Positions 18,693 through 26,555 of a stretch of 64,000 nt of DNA are shown piece after piece; the first letter of the stretch is position 1, and every line of letters begins with the position of its first letter. The position numbers and the translations under genes are program-made. The stretch covers positions 270,073 to 334,072 of the forward strand of contig NZ_FOSG01000006.1 in assembly GCF_900114215.1 (NCBI RefSeq), read 5' to 3'. This DNA is from Streptomyces mangrovi (GTDB lineage: Bacteria > Actinomycetota > Actinomycetes > Streptomycetales > Streptomycetaceae). The notes under the pieces are model-generated. The model saw only the letters and a list, made by a program, of their open reading frames with translations, was not told the origin of the DNA and searched no databases.

Positions 18693-21465
18693 ACGCCCCC
18701 TTCGCGCCGCGTTCGGCGTCGCTCATGATGTGCGAGACGAACGGATAGGTGCCGGCCTCGGGGAAGGCCAGCTCCACGAACCCGCCGGAGGCCGGGGCCA
18801 GATCCAGTACCTGCGCGCCGCCGCTGCCCGGATCGTCCGGCCGCAGCCGGTAGGCGCCCTCCTGGTAGACGGTGTCGAACTGGCCGCCGACGACATGGAA
18901 GGCGCTCGGCCGGTTCGGCCCGGCCGCCAGCGCCCAGATCCGTACCCGCTCGCCGGTGCGGACGGCCGGCGGGTCGTGGGCGTACTGGTTGGCGTAGCCG
19001 TTGAAGACCACGGCGTCGGGCCGCAGGGCCGCCACCTTGTCCGCGTCGGCGGTACCTCCCTGCCCGCCCAGGTACAGATCCGACTGGACCAGCAGGAACT
19101 CCCGGTCGACCTCGGGCAGTTGCGGCGGGTCGACGATGACGGCCCCGTACATGCCGTTGGCGATGTGCAGCGACATCGGCATCGTGGAGCAGTGGTACAT
19201 CCACACCCCGCTGCGCTCGGCGGTGAACCGGTAGGTCAGCGACTCGCCGGGGGCGATGGTGCGCATCGGCTTGTCGGGTGCCAGGGCCCCGGCGTGGAAG
19301 TCGATGCTGTGGCCGATCGACCCGTCGTTGACCAGGGTGATCTCGAAGGTGTCGCCGACCCGGCCGCGCAGCACCGGGCCCGGCGCGGTGCCGCCGAAGG
19401 TCCACAGGGTCTGCCGCACTCCGGGGGCGACCTCGCGCACGGTCTCGCGCACCGTCAGGGTCCGGCGGTGGACGCGCGGCCCCAAGTCGCCGGTCGCGGG
19501 CGGCAGCGCGGCGTCACGGGCGGTGAAGCCGGGGGCGGGCTCGGCCATGGGGTCGAACGCGGAGGCGGCGGACTCCCCTCCGGCACCGCCCTGTTCGCCC
19601 CGCCCCTCGTGTTTCCCTTGCTCCGCGGACTCTGCGGCCCCCTCCCCTCCGGCCGCCGCACCGCCGCTGTCGCCGGTGGCCCGTACGCCGAAGATCATGC
19701 CCATACGCCGGTGTCCCACCACAGAGCACCAGCCCTCCAGATCGCGGCCGACGACTCCCGCGTCCAGCGTCTCCCGCTCGCCGGGGGCGAGCCGGCCGGT
19801 GCGGGCGCCGGACTCCAGCACCAGGTCGTGGCCGTCGTCGCCCTCGTTGCGCACCTCGATCACCAGGCGGTTCCCGGCGGGTACCTCGACGGAGGCCGGG
19901 TGGAACCGCATCCCGCGCATCACCACCTCCACGGTGGTGGTCTCGCCGGTGGCCTCCACGCCTCTGTCCCCCGCGCCGTCCGCCGTGCCCGAGGCGGCGC
20001 GGGGCAGGACCGGCAGGGAGCGCACATCCGCCGCGCCGCCGACCGCGACCGCCAGCACCACCGCCGCCAGCCCCGCGGCGGCGCCGCCCAGGACGCGGTG
20101 CGGGCGGGGTTCCGCGGTCTGCCTCCCGGCCGGCTTCCCGGCCGACGGTGCGGGCGGCCGCGCGGAAGGCGGTGCGTCAGACGCCGAAGCACCGCCCCGG
20201 CGGGCCCGCAGCCCGCCTGCGACGGTGCGGACCAGCAGCACCAGGAAGGCGACCAGCACACCCAGCAGCAGCACCGAGCCCACCACCCGGACCACCGACG
20301 GCACCGGCAGCAGGCACAGCGCCAGCGCGGCGTTGCCCGCGGCCAGCCGGAAGGGACCGCCCCGCTCCAGCCCGGCGGAGGCGGCCCGTACGGCGGCAGG
20401 CCCGCCGCCGAGCACGACCGGCACCAGGAAGGTCAGCGCCCCCAGCAGGGTCTGGGCGATCCACCCGGCGGCCAGCGGCGCGGTCAGGGCCGGCACCCGC
20501 GCCGCCGCCTGCGGCCAGGAAGACGAGGTCAGCAGGATCCAGGCCAGGCCCGCCAGCGAGCCGAGCAGCCACACCCCGCCCGCCGCCACCGACCAGGTGG
20601 CGAAGGAGTGCGGTGCCTTCGCCCGCGCCTCGCGCACCCAGGGCACGCCCGCCACGGCCCACCCGGCGGCGTAGGCGGCGACCCCGGCGGCGGCCAGGGG
20701 CGGCGGGCCGGCGAGCACGGCGAGGACGGCCGCGCCGAGTCCGGCGAGCAGTACGGGCAGGGCGCGGCGGCCCGCGCGCTCCGCGCCGTCCGCCACCTTG
20801 GTGCGCAGCATCGTGGGCCACAGGGTGATCAGCGTCCCGGCCACGGTCAGGCCCACCCAGCCCAGCAGGTTGACCAGTTCATGGGCCGTCAGCAGCCGTG
20901 CGTGGAGGCCGCCGGACAGATCGCCGCGGGCCATGACCACGCCCAGCGCGGCGCCCACGGGCAGCAGGCAGGCGGCGGCCACGTAGTAGCGCACGGTCAT
21001 GGTGAAGCGGCCGGGCAGGGCGCGGCGCGTCAGCCGCACCAGCCACACCGCGTGGGCCGTCACCGCACCCGCCACGGCCGCCCCGCCCGCCAGGACGGCC
21101 GGCCACACCCCGGCGGCCATTCCGCCGATCACGGCGGCGGCGCCGGCGTTGAGGCAGACCAGCCGCCATACGGCCGGAGCCCCTCGGTTCGCCTCCGGCA
21201 GCCGCAGCACCGAGGCGGCGAAGTGTCCCGACCAGATGACGATCGCGTTGCTCACCGCGCCGAGCAGCAGCAGATGGGCCATCAGCCAGCGGGCGGACGG
21301 CAGGAAGTGGTGCCCGGCCGCCGCGGCGGCGAACAGCGCCAGCCACAGCACCACCACCGCGTTCGCGCCCAGGTGCCAGGAGGCGCGCGGTGAACGCCCG
21401 GCTCTCCCTGCAGGCGAGCCGCCGGAGGGGCCGGGGGGCGTGGAAGGAGGCGAAAGGAGCGTCAC
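18676..21465 (-). CDS. nirK: Copper nitrite reductase fused to polytopic membrane domain and extra cupredoxin
   Basis: A protein of 929 residues. Residues about 30-420 hold roughly ten hydrophobic helices (ARWLMAHLLLLGAVSNAIVI and others), and another helix lies near 455-480. Residues 510-595 form a cupredoxin with type-1 copper ligands His546, Cys580, His585 and Met588/590. Residues 660-929 are the two-domain NirK: His719, Asp722 and His724 (GHSIDFH), His758-Cys759, His767 and Met772 (YHCSTMPMSLHIANGM), His857 (AFHVVGG). The full type-1 and type-2 copper set and the catalytic Asp are kept. It should reduce nitrite to NO outside the membrane; the cupredoxin probably relays electrons and the membrane part may take them from quinol (inference). 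GTG 21465 overlaps the upstream gene (GTGA). Confidence 0.85.
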   Translation of the reverse strand: MTLLSPPSTPPGPSGGSPAGRAGRSPRASWHLGANAVVVLWLALFAAAAAGHHFLPSARWLMAHLLLLGAVSNAIVIWSGHFAASVLRLPEANRGAPAVWRLVCLNAGAAAVIGGMAAGVWPAVLAGGAAVAGAVTAHAVWLVRLTRRALPGRFTMTVRYYVAAACLLPVGAALGVVMARGDLSGGLHARLLTAHELVNLLGWVGLTVAGTLITLWPTMLRTKVADGAERAGRRALPVLLAGLGAAVLAVLAGPPPLAAAGVAAYAAGWAVAGVPWVREARAKAPHSFATWSVAAGGVWLLGSLAGLAWILLTSSSWPQAAARVPALTAPLAAGWIAQTLLGALTFLVPVVLGGGPAAVRAASAGLERGGPFRLAAGNAALALCLLPVPSVVRVVGSVLLLGVLVAFLVLLVRTVAGGLRARRGGASASDAPPSARPPAPSAGKPAGRQTAEPRPHRVLGGAAAGLAAVVLAVAVGGAADVRSLPVLPRAASGTADGAGDRGVEATGETTTVEVVMRGMRFHPASVEVPAGNRLVIEVRNEGDDGHDLVLESGARTGRLAPGERETLDAGVVGRDLEGWCSVVGHRRMGMIFGVRATGDSGGAAAGGEGAAESAEQGKHEGRGEQGGAGGESAASAFDPMAEPAPGFTARDAALPPATGDLGPRVHRRTLTVRETVREVAPGVRQTLWTFGGTAPGPVLRGRVGDTFEITLVNDGSIGHSIDFHAGALAPDKPMRTIAPGESLTYRFTAERSGVWMYHCSTMPMSLHIANGMYGAVIVDPPQLPEVDREFLLVQSDLYLGGQGGTADADKVAALRPDAVVFNGYANQYAHDPPAVRTGERVRIWALAAGPNRPSAFHVVGGQFDTVYQEGAYRLRPDDPGSGGAQVLDLAPASGGFVELAFPEAGTYPFVSHIMSDAERGAKGAFRVTD

Positions 21466-22643
21466 CGGGGTACCTCCGGGGCGGACGGGGCGGACGGGGC
21501 GGGTGGTCCGGTCCGGGAGCGTCGGGCGGCGATCACCGACGAGGACGCCGCCACCGCCGCGAACAGCAGCACGGCGGCGATGTTGAGGGCCCCGCCCAGC
21601 CGCCAGGCCCACTCCAGGCCCCGCAGGTCGCCCACCAGGACGCGCAGGGCCAGCGAGAGGTGCAGCAGCCAGGCCGGTACGGCGAGGGCGGGGTGGTAGG
21701 GCAGGGGGCGGCGCAGCACCGCGGGCAGGATCACCGGGGCATGGGCCATGATCATCGACAGCACGAAGCCCAGGAACACGCAGTGCACCACCGCGTCGTA
21801 CCGCGGCCCGCCGGCGATCGGCCCGTACACCAGCCACAGCACCCCGGCCAGGCCCAGCCAGGCGTAACCGGCCAGCAGGCACGCGGCGCCGAAGCGGGGC
21901 AGCCCGGTGGAGCGCAGCGTCCGGCGGGCGACGTCGTACGCGGTGAGCCAGCCGACCAGGGCGAGCAGCGCGGCCCCCAGCAGCAGGGTGCCTGCGGCGG
22001 GCCACAGCAGGGCGGCGACGGCCCCGGCGAGCACGGCGCCGGAGCAGACGAGGAAGGTGTGCTCGGCGCGGGGCGGCAGCAGGCCCACCCGGGACAGCTC
22101 CAGCCGCTCCCCGGCGATGGTCAGCACCAGAAAGGCGGCCAGCCAGGGCAGCAGCCGGGGCACGTCGAGTCCGCCGAGCCACAGCAGCGCGGCGCCCAGC
22201 GCGGCCACCGCGCCCCCGGCCTGCACGGCCAGGGCCGGGCCCGGCTGACGCCGCCACAGCCGGACGTAGACCGCGAGCAGGACGGCGGCGCCGGAGGCGA
22301 GCAGCAGCCCGCCCGGACGAAGCCCACCGGGAGTGATCAGCAGCAGGCCGCCCGCGCCCAGGCAGGCGGGGGAGAGGTACCCCCAGCAGGCGCCCAGGGC
22401 GACCGCCCGCTCCAGCGACACCAGCGTCCCGGCGAAGCCGAGCACCAGCAGCACCCCGTGCACGCGCGGCAGCCGGTCGGCGTCGACGGGGGCGGGCAGG
22501 CCGAGCAGCAGCAGGGCGGCGTCGAGTCCGGCGAGCAGGGCCAGCCCGGCGGGCAGCAGCAGGACGGCGCGGCGGGCGCCCGTGCGCCGGGCCGCGGCGG
22601 CGGAGGCACGGACGGGCGCGGCTGCCGCCCCGGCGCCGGTCAC
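21462..22643 (-). CDS. Polytopic membrane protein, NnrS-like
   Basis: A protein of 393 residues from GTG 22643 with about ten to twelve transmembrane helices and conserved-looking membrane histidines (RVHGVLLVLGFAGTLVSLERA; VVHCVFLGFVLSMIMAHAPV). Hydrophobicity and the histidine pattern resemble NnrS-type haem/copper proteins of NO metabolism, but I cannot confirm the family. Both ends overlap neighbours by GTGA, so regulator, this protein and NirK are translationally coupled. That makes a role in NirK maturation, electron supply or NO protection likely. Confidence 0.6.
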   Translation of the reverse strand: MTGAGAAAAPVRASAAAARRTGARRAVLLLPAGLALLAGLDAALLLLGLPAPVDADRLPRVHGVLLVLGFAGTLVSLERAVALGACWGYLSPACLGAGGLLLITPGGLRPGGLLLASGAAVLLAVYVRLWRRQPGPALAVQAGGAVAALGAALLWLGGLDVPRLLPWLAAFLVLTIAGERLELSRVGLLPPRAEHTFLVCSGAVLAGAVAALLWPAAGTLLLGAALLALVGWLTAYDVARRTLRSTGLPRFGAACLLAGYAWLGLAGVLWLVYGPIAGGPRYDAVVHCVFLGFVLSMIMAHAPVILPAVLRRPLPYHPALAVPAWLLHLSLALRVLVGDLRGLEWAWRLGGALNIAAVLLFAAVAASSSVIAARRSRTGPPAPSAPSAPEVPR

Positions 22644-23368
22644 CGGTCTCCTCCGGCGGTGTCGTCCCCCGACGGCCCGCGCGGTCCGGCGTCCAGACTC
22701 AGCCGGCAGGCGTCTGGTTCGGCGAAGGGGTGCAGCGCCACCCGCTCCGCGTCCCCGCCCAGAGCGGCGAGCCCCGCCCTGACCAGGCCCTCGTGGACGG
22801 CGCAGACCACGCCGGGGTACTCGCGGGCGGCCTCGACGAAGGGGCAGCGCGGCAGCCGCACCTCGCGTGCGGTCCCGTCGGGCCCGTCCGGCTGCGGGGC
22901 GAAGCCGATCTCCTCCAGCAGCACCAGCACCCTTGCGCGCGCCTCCCCGGGATCGCGCGCGGGCTCCTGCCCGGCGAGCAGGGCGCGGCCCCACTCCTCC
23001 CCGGCGGCCAGGGCGTCGGCGCGCGGGTCGGGGCTGGTGCGGGCGATCCGCGCGGCGAGGACGGTGGCCAGCCCGGCGTACTCGCGTACGGCGGACTGCT
23101 GCGGGGCCCGGGCCCGGTAGAGCCAGGCGGGCCGGCCGCGGCCGGCGGCCGGAGCGCGCTCGCGGGCGGCCAGACAGGCGTCGACCAGGGCGTCGAGGTG
23201 CTCGCGGACGGTGTTGGAGTGCAGCCCGCACTCCGCCGCGAGGTCGGCGGCCGTGACCGGTTGCGTCCGGCCGCGCAGATGCTGCAGGACCGCCCTGCGC
23301 TGCCGGGAGACCGGCGGATGGTCGTCCGAGCCGCCGCCCGGCAGTGGACCCTTATTTTTCACGGACAT
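22640..23368 (-). CDS. COG2345/SufR-like HTH regulator with cysteine cluster
   Basis: A protein of 242 residues. A winged helix opens it (RRAVLQHLRGRTQPVTAADLAAECGL, HSNTVREHLDALVDA). The C-terminal region carries cysteines in the arrangement RCPFVEAAREYPGVVCAVHE...ACRL, recalling the Fe-S ligands of SufR-type repressors. This suits sensing of NO, oxygen or iron-sulphur status. It is the first gene of the leftward nirK operon. ATG 23368 lies 6 nt after a TATACT -10 box, and a perfect palindrome covers the start codon, so it probably represses itself and the divergent hemerythrin gene. The effector is inferred. Confidence 0.72.
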   Translation of the reverse strand: MSVKNKGPLPGGGSDDHPPVSRQRRAVLQHLRGRTQPVTAADLAAECGLHSNTVREHLDALVDACLAARERAPAAGRGRPAWLYRARAPQQSAVREYAGLATVLAARIARTSPDPRADALAAGEEWGRALLAGQEPARDPGEARARVLVLLEEIGFAPQPDGPDGTAREVRLPRCPFVEAAREYPGVVCAVHEGLVRAGLAALGGDAERVALHPFAEPDACRLSLDAGPRGPSGDDTAGGDR

Positions 23369-23380
23369 GTCCGTAGTATA
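23361..23380. promoter_or_regulatory. 14-bp palindromic operator with overlapping divergent -10 boxes
   Basis: ACGGACATGTCCGT (23361-23374) is a perfect palindrome spanning the ATG of the regulator. Leftward -10 TATACT (23380-23375) gives a leaderless regulator transcript. Rightward -10 TAGTAT (23374-23379) would serve the hemerythrin gene. One bound dimer could block both promoters. Confidence 0.7.
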
Positions 23381-23436
23381 TTGCTCGCGTCGGCCCCGGA
23401 CGACCCGGTGGGCCGCCCACCTTCGGGAGGAAAGCC

Positions 23437-24228
23437 ATGAGCACTCTCACCCTCGCCTCCGACCCCCGGGACGCCGCGGCCGTCGAAGCCGTCGAGGCCC
23501 ACCACGCGCAGCTCGCGGGTCAGCTGGCCGGACGCGTCGCGATGCTGCTGGACGCGGCCGACCGCGACCCGGCCGCCGCCGACCGGGCCCGCGCGGGCCT
23601 GGTCGCCTTCTGCGACCGCGAACTCCTCCCGCACGCCGCCGCCGAGGAGTCCGCCCTCTACCCCGCCGCGCACCGCACCGCCGAGGCCCGGCTGCTGGTC
23701 GACGGCATGCTCGCCGAGCACCGCAGGATCGGTGCGCTCGTCGAGGCGCTGCGCGCCCCGCTCACCCCGGCCCGCGCGGCGGCCGACGCACGGGCCCTCC
23801 AGGTCCTCTTCGAGGAGCACCTGGACAAGGAGAACGACCTGGTGCTGCCACTGATCGCCGCCGCACCCGACGTCTCCCTGGCCGGACTGCTGGCCGGAAT
23901 GCACGAACTGCTCGGCGGTCACGAGGAGTCCGGCGGGACGGGCCGGGACGGCGAGGAGGGCGGCTGCGGCGGAGGCTGCGCCTGCGGGGAGACGGACGCC
24001 GGGGAAGCGCCCGAACTGGACGTGCGCGAGGTCCCGCACGCCATCCGCCACGCCACGGTCTTCGGAGCGCTCGAGGCCGTCCCCGCGGGCCGGTCCATGG
24101 TGCTGGTCGCGCCGCACGACCCGCTGCCCCTGCTGGCCCAGATCGAGCAGCGCACATCCGGCGCCTTCGCGGTGGAGTACCTGGAGCGCGGCCCGCAGGC
24201 CTGGCGCCTGCGCCTCACCCACCGCTGA
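23437..24228 (+). CDS. Hemerythrin (HHE) protein with C-terminal DUF2249 domain
   Basis: A protein of 263 residues. The four-helix HHE part spans about 15-150 with iron-binding His and Glu in EAHHAQLAGQL, LLPHAAAEESALYPA, LAEHRRIGALVEAL and FEEHLDKENDLVLP. A linker with a cysteine-rich GGCGGGCACGE follows. The last 75 residues form DUF2249 (LDVREVPHAIRHATVFGALE...LEVLERG-type pattern). Such di-iron proteins bind oxygen or NO, and YtfE/RIC relatives repair NO-damaged Fe-S clusters. It is divergent from the COG2345 regulator and the nirK operon and shares their operator, which supports a role in NO stress. Confidence 0.82.
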   Translation: MSTLTLASDPRDAAAVEAVEAHHAQLAGQLAGRVAMLLDAADRDPAAADRARAGLVAFCDRELLPHAAAEESALYPAAHRTAEARLLVDGMLAEHRRIGALVEALRAPLTPARAAADARALQVLFEEHLDKENDLVLPLIAAAPDVSLAGLLAGMHELLGGHEESGGTGRDGEEGGCGGGCACGETDAGEAPELDVREVPHAIRHATVFGALEAVPAGRSMVLVAPHDPLPLLAQIEQRTSGAFAVEYLERGPQAWRLRLTHR

Positions 24229-24236
24229 CACGGCCG

Positions 24237-24277
24237 CCCCCGGTCCGGACCCGGGACCCCCGGGTCCGGACCGGGGG
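24237..24277 (+). terminator. Very strong hairpin after the hemerythrin-DUF2249 gene
   Basis: A perfect 19-bp stem (24237-24255 with 24259-24277) and 3-nt loop begins 8 bp after the stop codon. Confidence 0.85.
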
Positions 24278-24395
24278 CCGAAAGGCCCGGCGCGGGGGAC
24301 CTTCGCCGCCCGAACGCCGGCACGCCCCGGAACGACAATCGGCCTCGATGTCCCGATCATCCGCCGCGACCGCGACGGGACCCTGAGGAGCGCAC

Positions 24396-25880
24396 GTGAC
24401 CACCCCACCCCCGGCCGAGGCCGCCGACGCCCCGCCACCGGGCATACCCGCACCGTCCGAACCACCCGAACCGCCCGGCCCGCCCACCCCGGCCGGCCGG
24501 CCGCCCGGACCCCGCGGCGGACCCCCGCCCACGAGCACCTCGCGGCGGGCGCCCCTGTTCGGAGCCGTGGCCGGCGTCCTGCTGACCGTACTGGCCGTAC
24601 TGGTGGCCGGGACACCGGGCGGCGGAGTGGAGGCGGCGGGCGGCCGGGGCGCCGACACCACGGGCGCCTCCGGGACCCGCACCGTGCGGGTGGAGTTGAG
24701 GGGCATGCGGGTCAGCCCCGCCACCGTCGAGGTCCCCTCCGGCACCCGCCTGGTCCTGGAGGTCGTCAACCGGGACGCCATGCGCCACGACCTGCGGGTG
24801 GAGGACGGCCCCGCCACTCCGATGCTCGGCCGGGGCGAGAGCGCCCGTCTGGACGTCGGAACGGTCACCGCCGACCGCGCGGCCTGGTGCACCGTGGCCG
24901 GACACCGTGCCGCGGGCATGAGCATGCGCATCGCGGCAGGGGAGACCGGCGCGGGCGGCGCCGGTGGGGGCGAGGAGCATGAGGAACACGCCCCGGTCGC
25001 CGGGGCGGCCGGGCCGGATCTGGCCGCGGAGTTCTCGCCGGGCTGGGCCTCCCGGCCGGCCGCGCTGCCGCCCGCCGGCCCGGGCCGCGTCCACCGGGTG
25101 ACCCTGCGCACCGTGGAGAAGGACATCGAGGTCGCTCCCGGGGTGCGGCAGCGGATGTGGACCTTCGGCGGTACCGCGCCGGGCCCCACCCTGCGCGGCC
25201 GGGTCGGTGACACCTTCGAGATCACCCTGGTCAACGACGGCGCCATGGGCCACAGCATCGACTTCCACGCCGGGGCGCTGGCCCCCGACAAGCCGATGCG
25301 CACCATCGAGCCGGGCCAGTCGCTGGTCTACCGGTTCACCGCCGAGCGGGCGGGCGCGTGGCTGTACCACTGCGGCACCGCGCCGATGCTCCAGCACATC
25401 GCCAACGGCATGTACGGGGCCGTGGTGATCGATCCGCCCGGTCTGCCCGAGGTGGACCGGGAGTATCTGCTGGTGGCCTCCCAGCTCTATCTGGGCGCCG
25501 TCGGCGGTGAGGAGCAGGTGGCGAGGATGCGCGCCAACACCCCGGACGCCTGGGCCTTCAACGGGGTGGCCGGCCAGTACGCCCGGGAGCCCCTGACCGC
25601 GCGGGCGGGGGAGCGGGTCCGTTTCTGGGTGGTGGCGGCGGGGCCGGGCGACGGGGTGGCCTTCCATGTGGTGGGCACGGTGTTCGACACCGTGTATCAG
25701 GAGGGCGCCCACCGGCTGCGCCCGGAGGATCCCGGGGGCGCCCAGGTGCTCGGCCTGTCCACCGCGCAGGGGGGTTTCGTCGAGGCGGTGTTCCCCGAGG
25801 CCGGCCGCTATCCGTTCGTCGACCACGACATGCGGCGCGCCGAGGCCGGCGCCCACGGAGCGGTGGAGGTGAGGAGGTGA
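24396..25880 (+). CDS. nirK: Second copper nitrite reductase with N-terminal cupredoxin
   Basis: A protein of 494 residues from GTG 24396. A proline-rich cytoplasmic tail (1-50) and one transmembrane anchor (52-72) lead to a cupredoxin (95-180; His131, Cys165, His170, Met175). The NirK core spans about 230-494: His286, Asp289, His291 (GHSIDFH), His325-Cys326, His334, Met339 (YHCGTAPMLQHIANGM), His424 (AFHVVG). All type-1 and type-2 copper ligands are present. Compared with the 929-residue paralogue it lacks the polytopic domain, so it should be a membrane-anchored extracytoplasmic enzyme. It overlaps the CopD-like gene by GTGA. Confidence 0.88.
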   Translation: MTTPPPAEAADAPPPGIPAPSEPPEPPGPPTPAGRPPGPRGGPPPTSTSRRAPLFGAVAGVLLTVLAVLVAGTPGGGVEAAGGRGADTTGASGTRTVRVELRGMRVSPATVEVPSGTRLVLEVVNRDAMRHDLRVEDGPATPMLGRGESARLDVGTVTADRAAWCTVAGHRAAGMSMRIAAGETGAGGAGGGEEHEEHAPVAGAAGPDLAAEFSPGWASRPAALPPAGPGRVHRVTLRTVEKDIEVAPGVRQRMWTFGGTAPGPTLRGRVGDTFEITLVNDGAMGHSIDFHAGALAPDKPMRTIEPGQSLVYRFTAERAGAWLYHCGTAPMLQHIANGMYGAVVIDPPGLPEVDREYLLVASQLYLGAVGGEEQVARMRANTPDAWAFNGVAGQYAREPLTARAGERVRFWVVAAGPGDGVAFHVVGTVFDTVYQEGAHRLRPEDPGGAQVLGLSTAQGGFVEAVFPEAGRYPFVDHDMRRAEAGAHGAVEVRR

Positions 25881-26323
25881 ACGGGGTGGACGCCTGGGCC
25901 CTCGTACGTTTCACCCACGTCATCGGGGCCGCGCTGTGGGTCGGCGGGCAACTGGCCCTGTCGCTGGTGATCCTGCCGCTGGCCCGCCGGATGCTGGCCC
26001 CCGAGGCCCGGGGGCGGTTCGTACGGGAGGCCGGACGCCGCTTCGGGAAGCTCACCGGGGCGGTGTTCCTCCCCCTCCAGCTGGCCAGCGGGGTGGCGAT
26101 GGCCTGGCACAAGGGGGTGACCTGGGCCTCGCTGGCCGAGCCCGGCTACGGGCGGACCCTGGCTGCCAAGCTGGCCCTGTTCACCGCCGTGATGGCAGTC
26201 GCCGCGCTGCACGGCCGGGCCCACTCGCGGGGCCGCCCGGAGCTGGCCCGCGCCCTGGCGGTCACCTCCCTGGTCGGCTCGCTGGGAGTGGTGCTCCTGG
26301 CCACGGCCCTGCCCGTCACCTGA
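25877..26323 (+). CDS. CopD-like four-helix membrane protein
   Basis: A protein of 148 residues with four transmembrane helices and membrane histidines (VRFTHVIGAALWVGGQLALS, LAAKLALFTAVMAVAALHGR). The pattern matches the CopD/DUF4149-type family linked to copper handling. It is translationally coupled to nirK (GTG at 25877 within GTGA). A role in copper supply or electron transfer to NirK is likely but inferred. Confidence 0.7.
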   Translation: MNGVDAWALVRFTHVIGAALWVGGQLALSLVILPLARRMLAPEARGRFVREAGRRFGKLTGAVFLPLQLASGVAMAWHKGVTWASLAEPGYGRTLAAKLALFTAVMAVAALHGRAHSRGRPELARALAVTSLVGSLGVVLLATALPVT

Positions 26324-26401
26324 TGGGCGCCGTGCCGCGGGGAGTGCCGGGGGCCGCGCCGCGGAGCCGTGCCGGACGGCCCCGGAAAAGGCGAGACCAA
26401 T

Positions 26402-26427
26402 GGTCCCTTGCGGGACCTGTTGGTCCC
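26402..26427 (+). promoter_or_regulatory. Overlapping GGTCCC/GGGACC dyads upstream of narK (OsdR/DevR-like site)
   Basis: Three hexamers, GGTCCC (26402), GGGACC (26412) and GGTCCC (26422), repeat at exact 10-bp steps. They form two overlapping inverted repeats on one face of the helix. The arms GGGAC/GTCCC match the core of DosR/DevR-type hypoxia boxes as recalled. The site lies about 130 bp before narK, and a DevR-like response regulator is encoded at 44167-44874. Confidence 0.6.
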
Positions 26428-26555
26428 TTACCGCAGGACAGGGGTGTGAAGACCCTTGAGGTGCGGGCATGGCGCCGGCCGCTCAGGGCACCTGAGCACA
26501 CACCGCCGGTTCCGGCCCGCGACACGGAGCCACCATCGAATCGGCCGAGGACGAC

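Noticed and set aside
21466..22257. In-frame extension of the large NirK upstream of GTG 21465
   Set aside because: The extension is an Arg/Ala-rich shifted reading of the coupled membrane protein gene. GTG 21465 has GGAGG at the right distance and overlaps the upstream stop.
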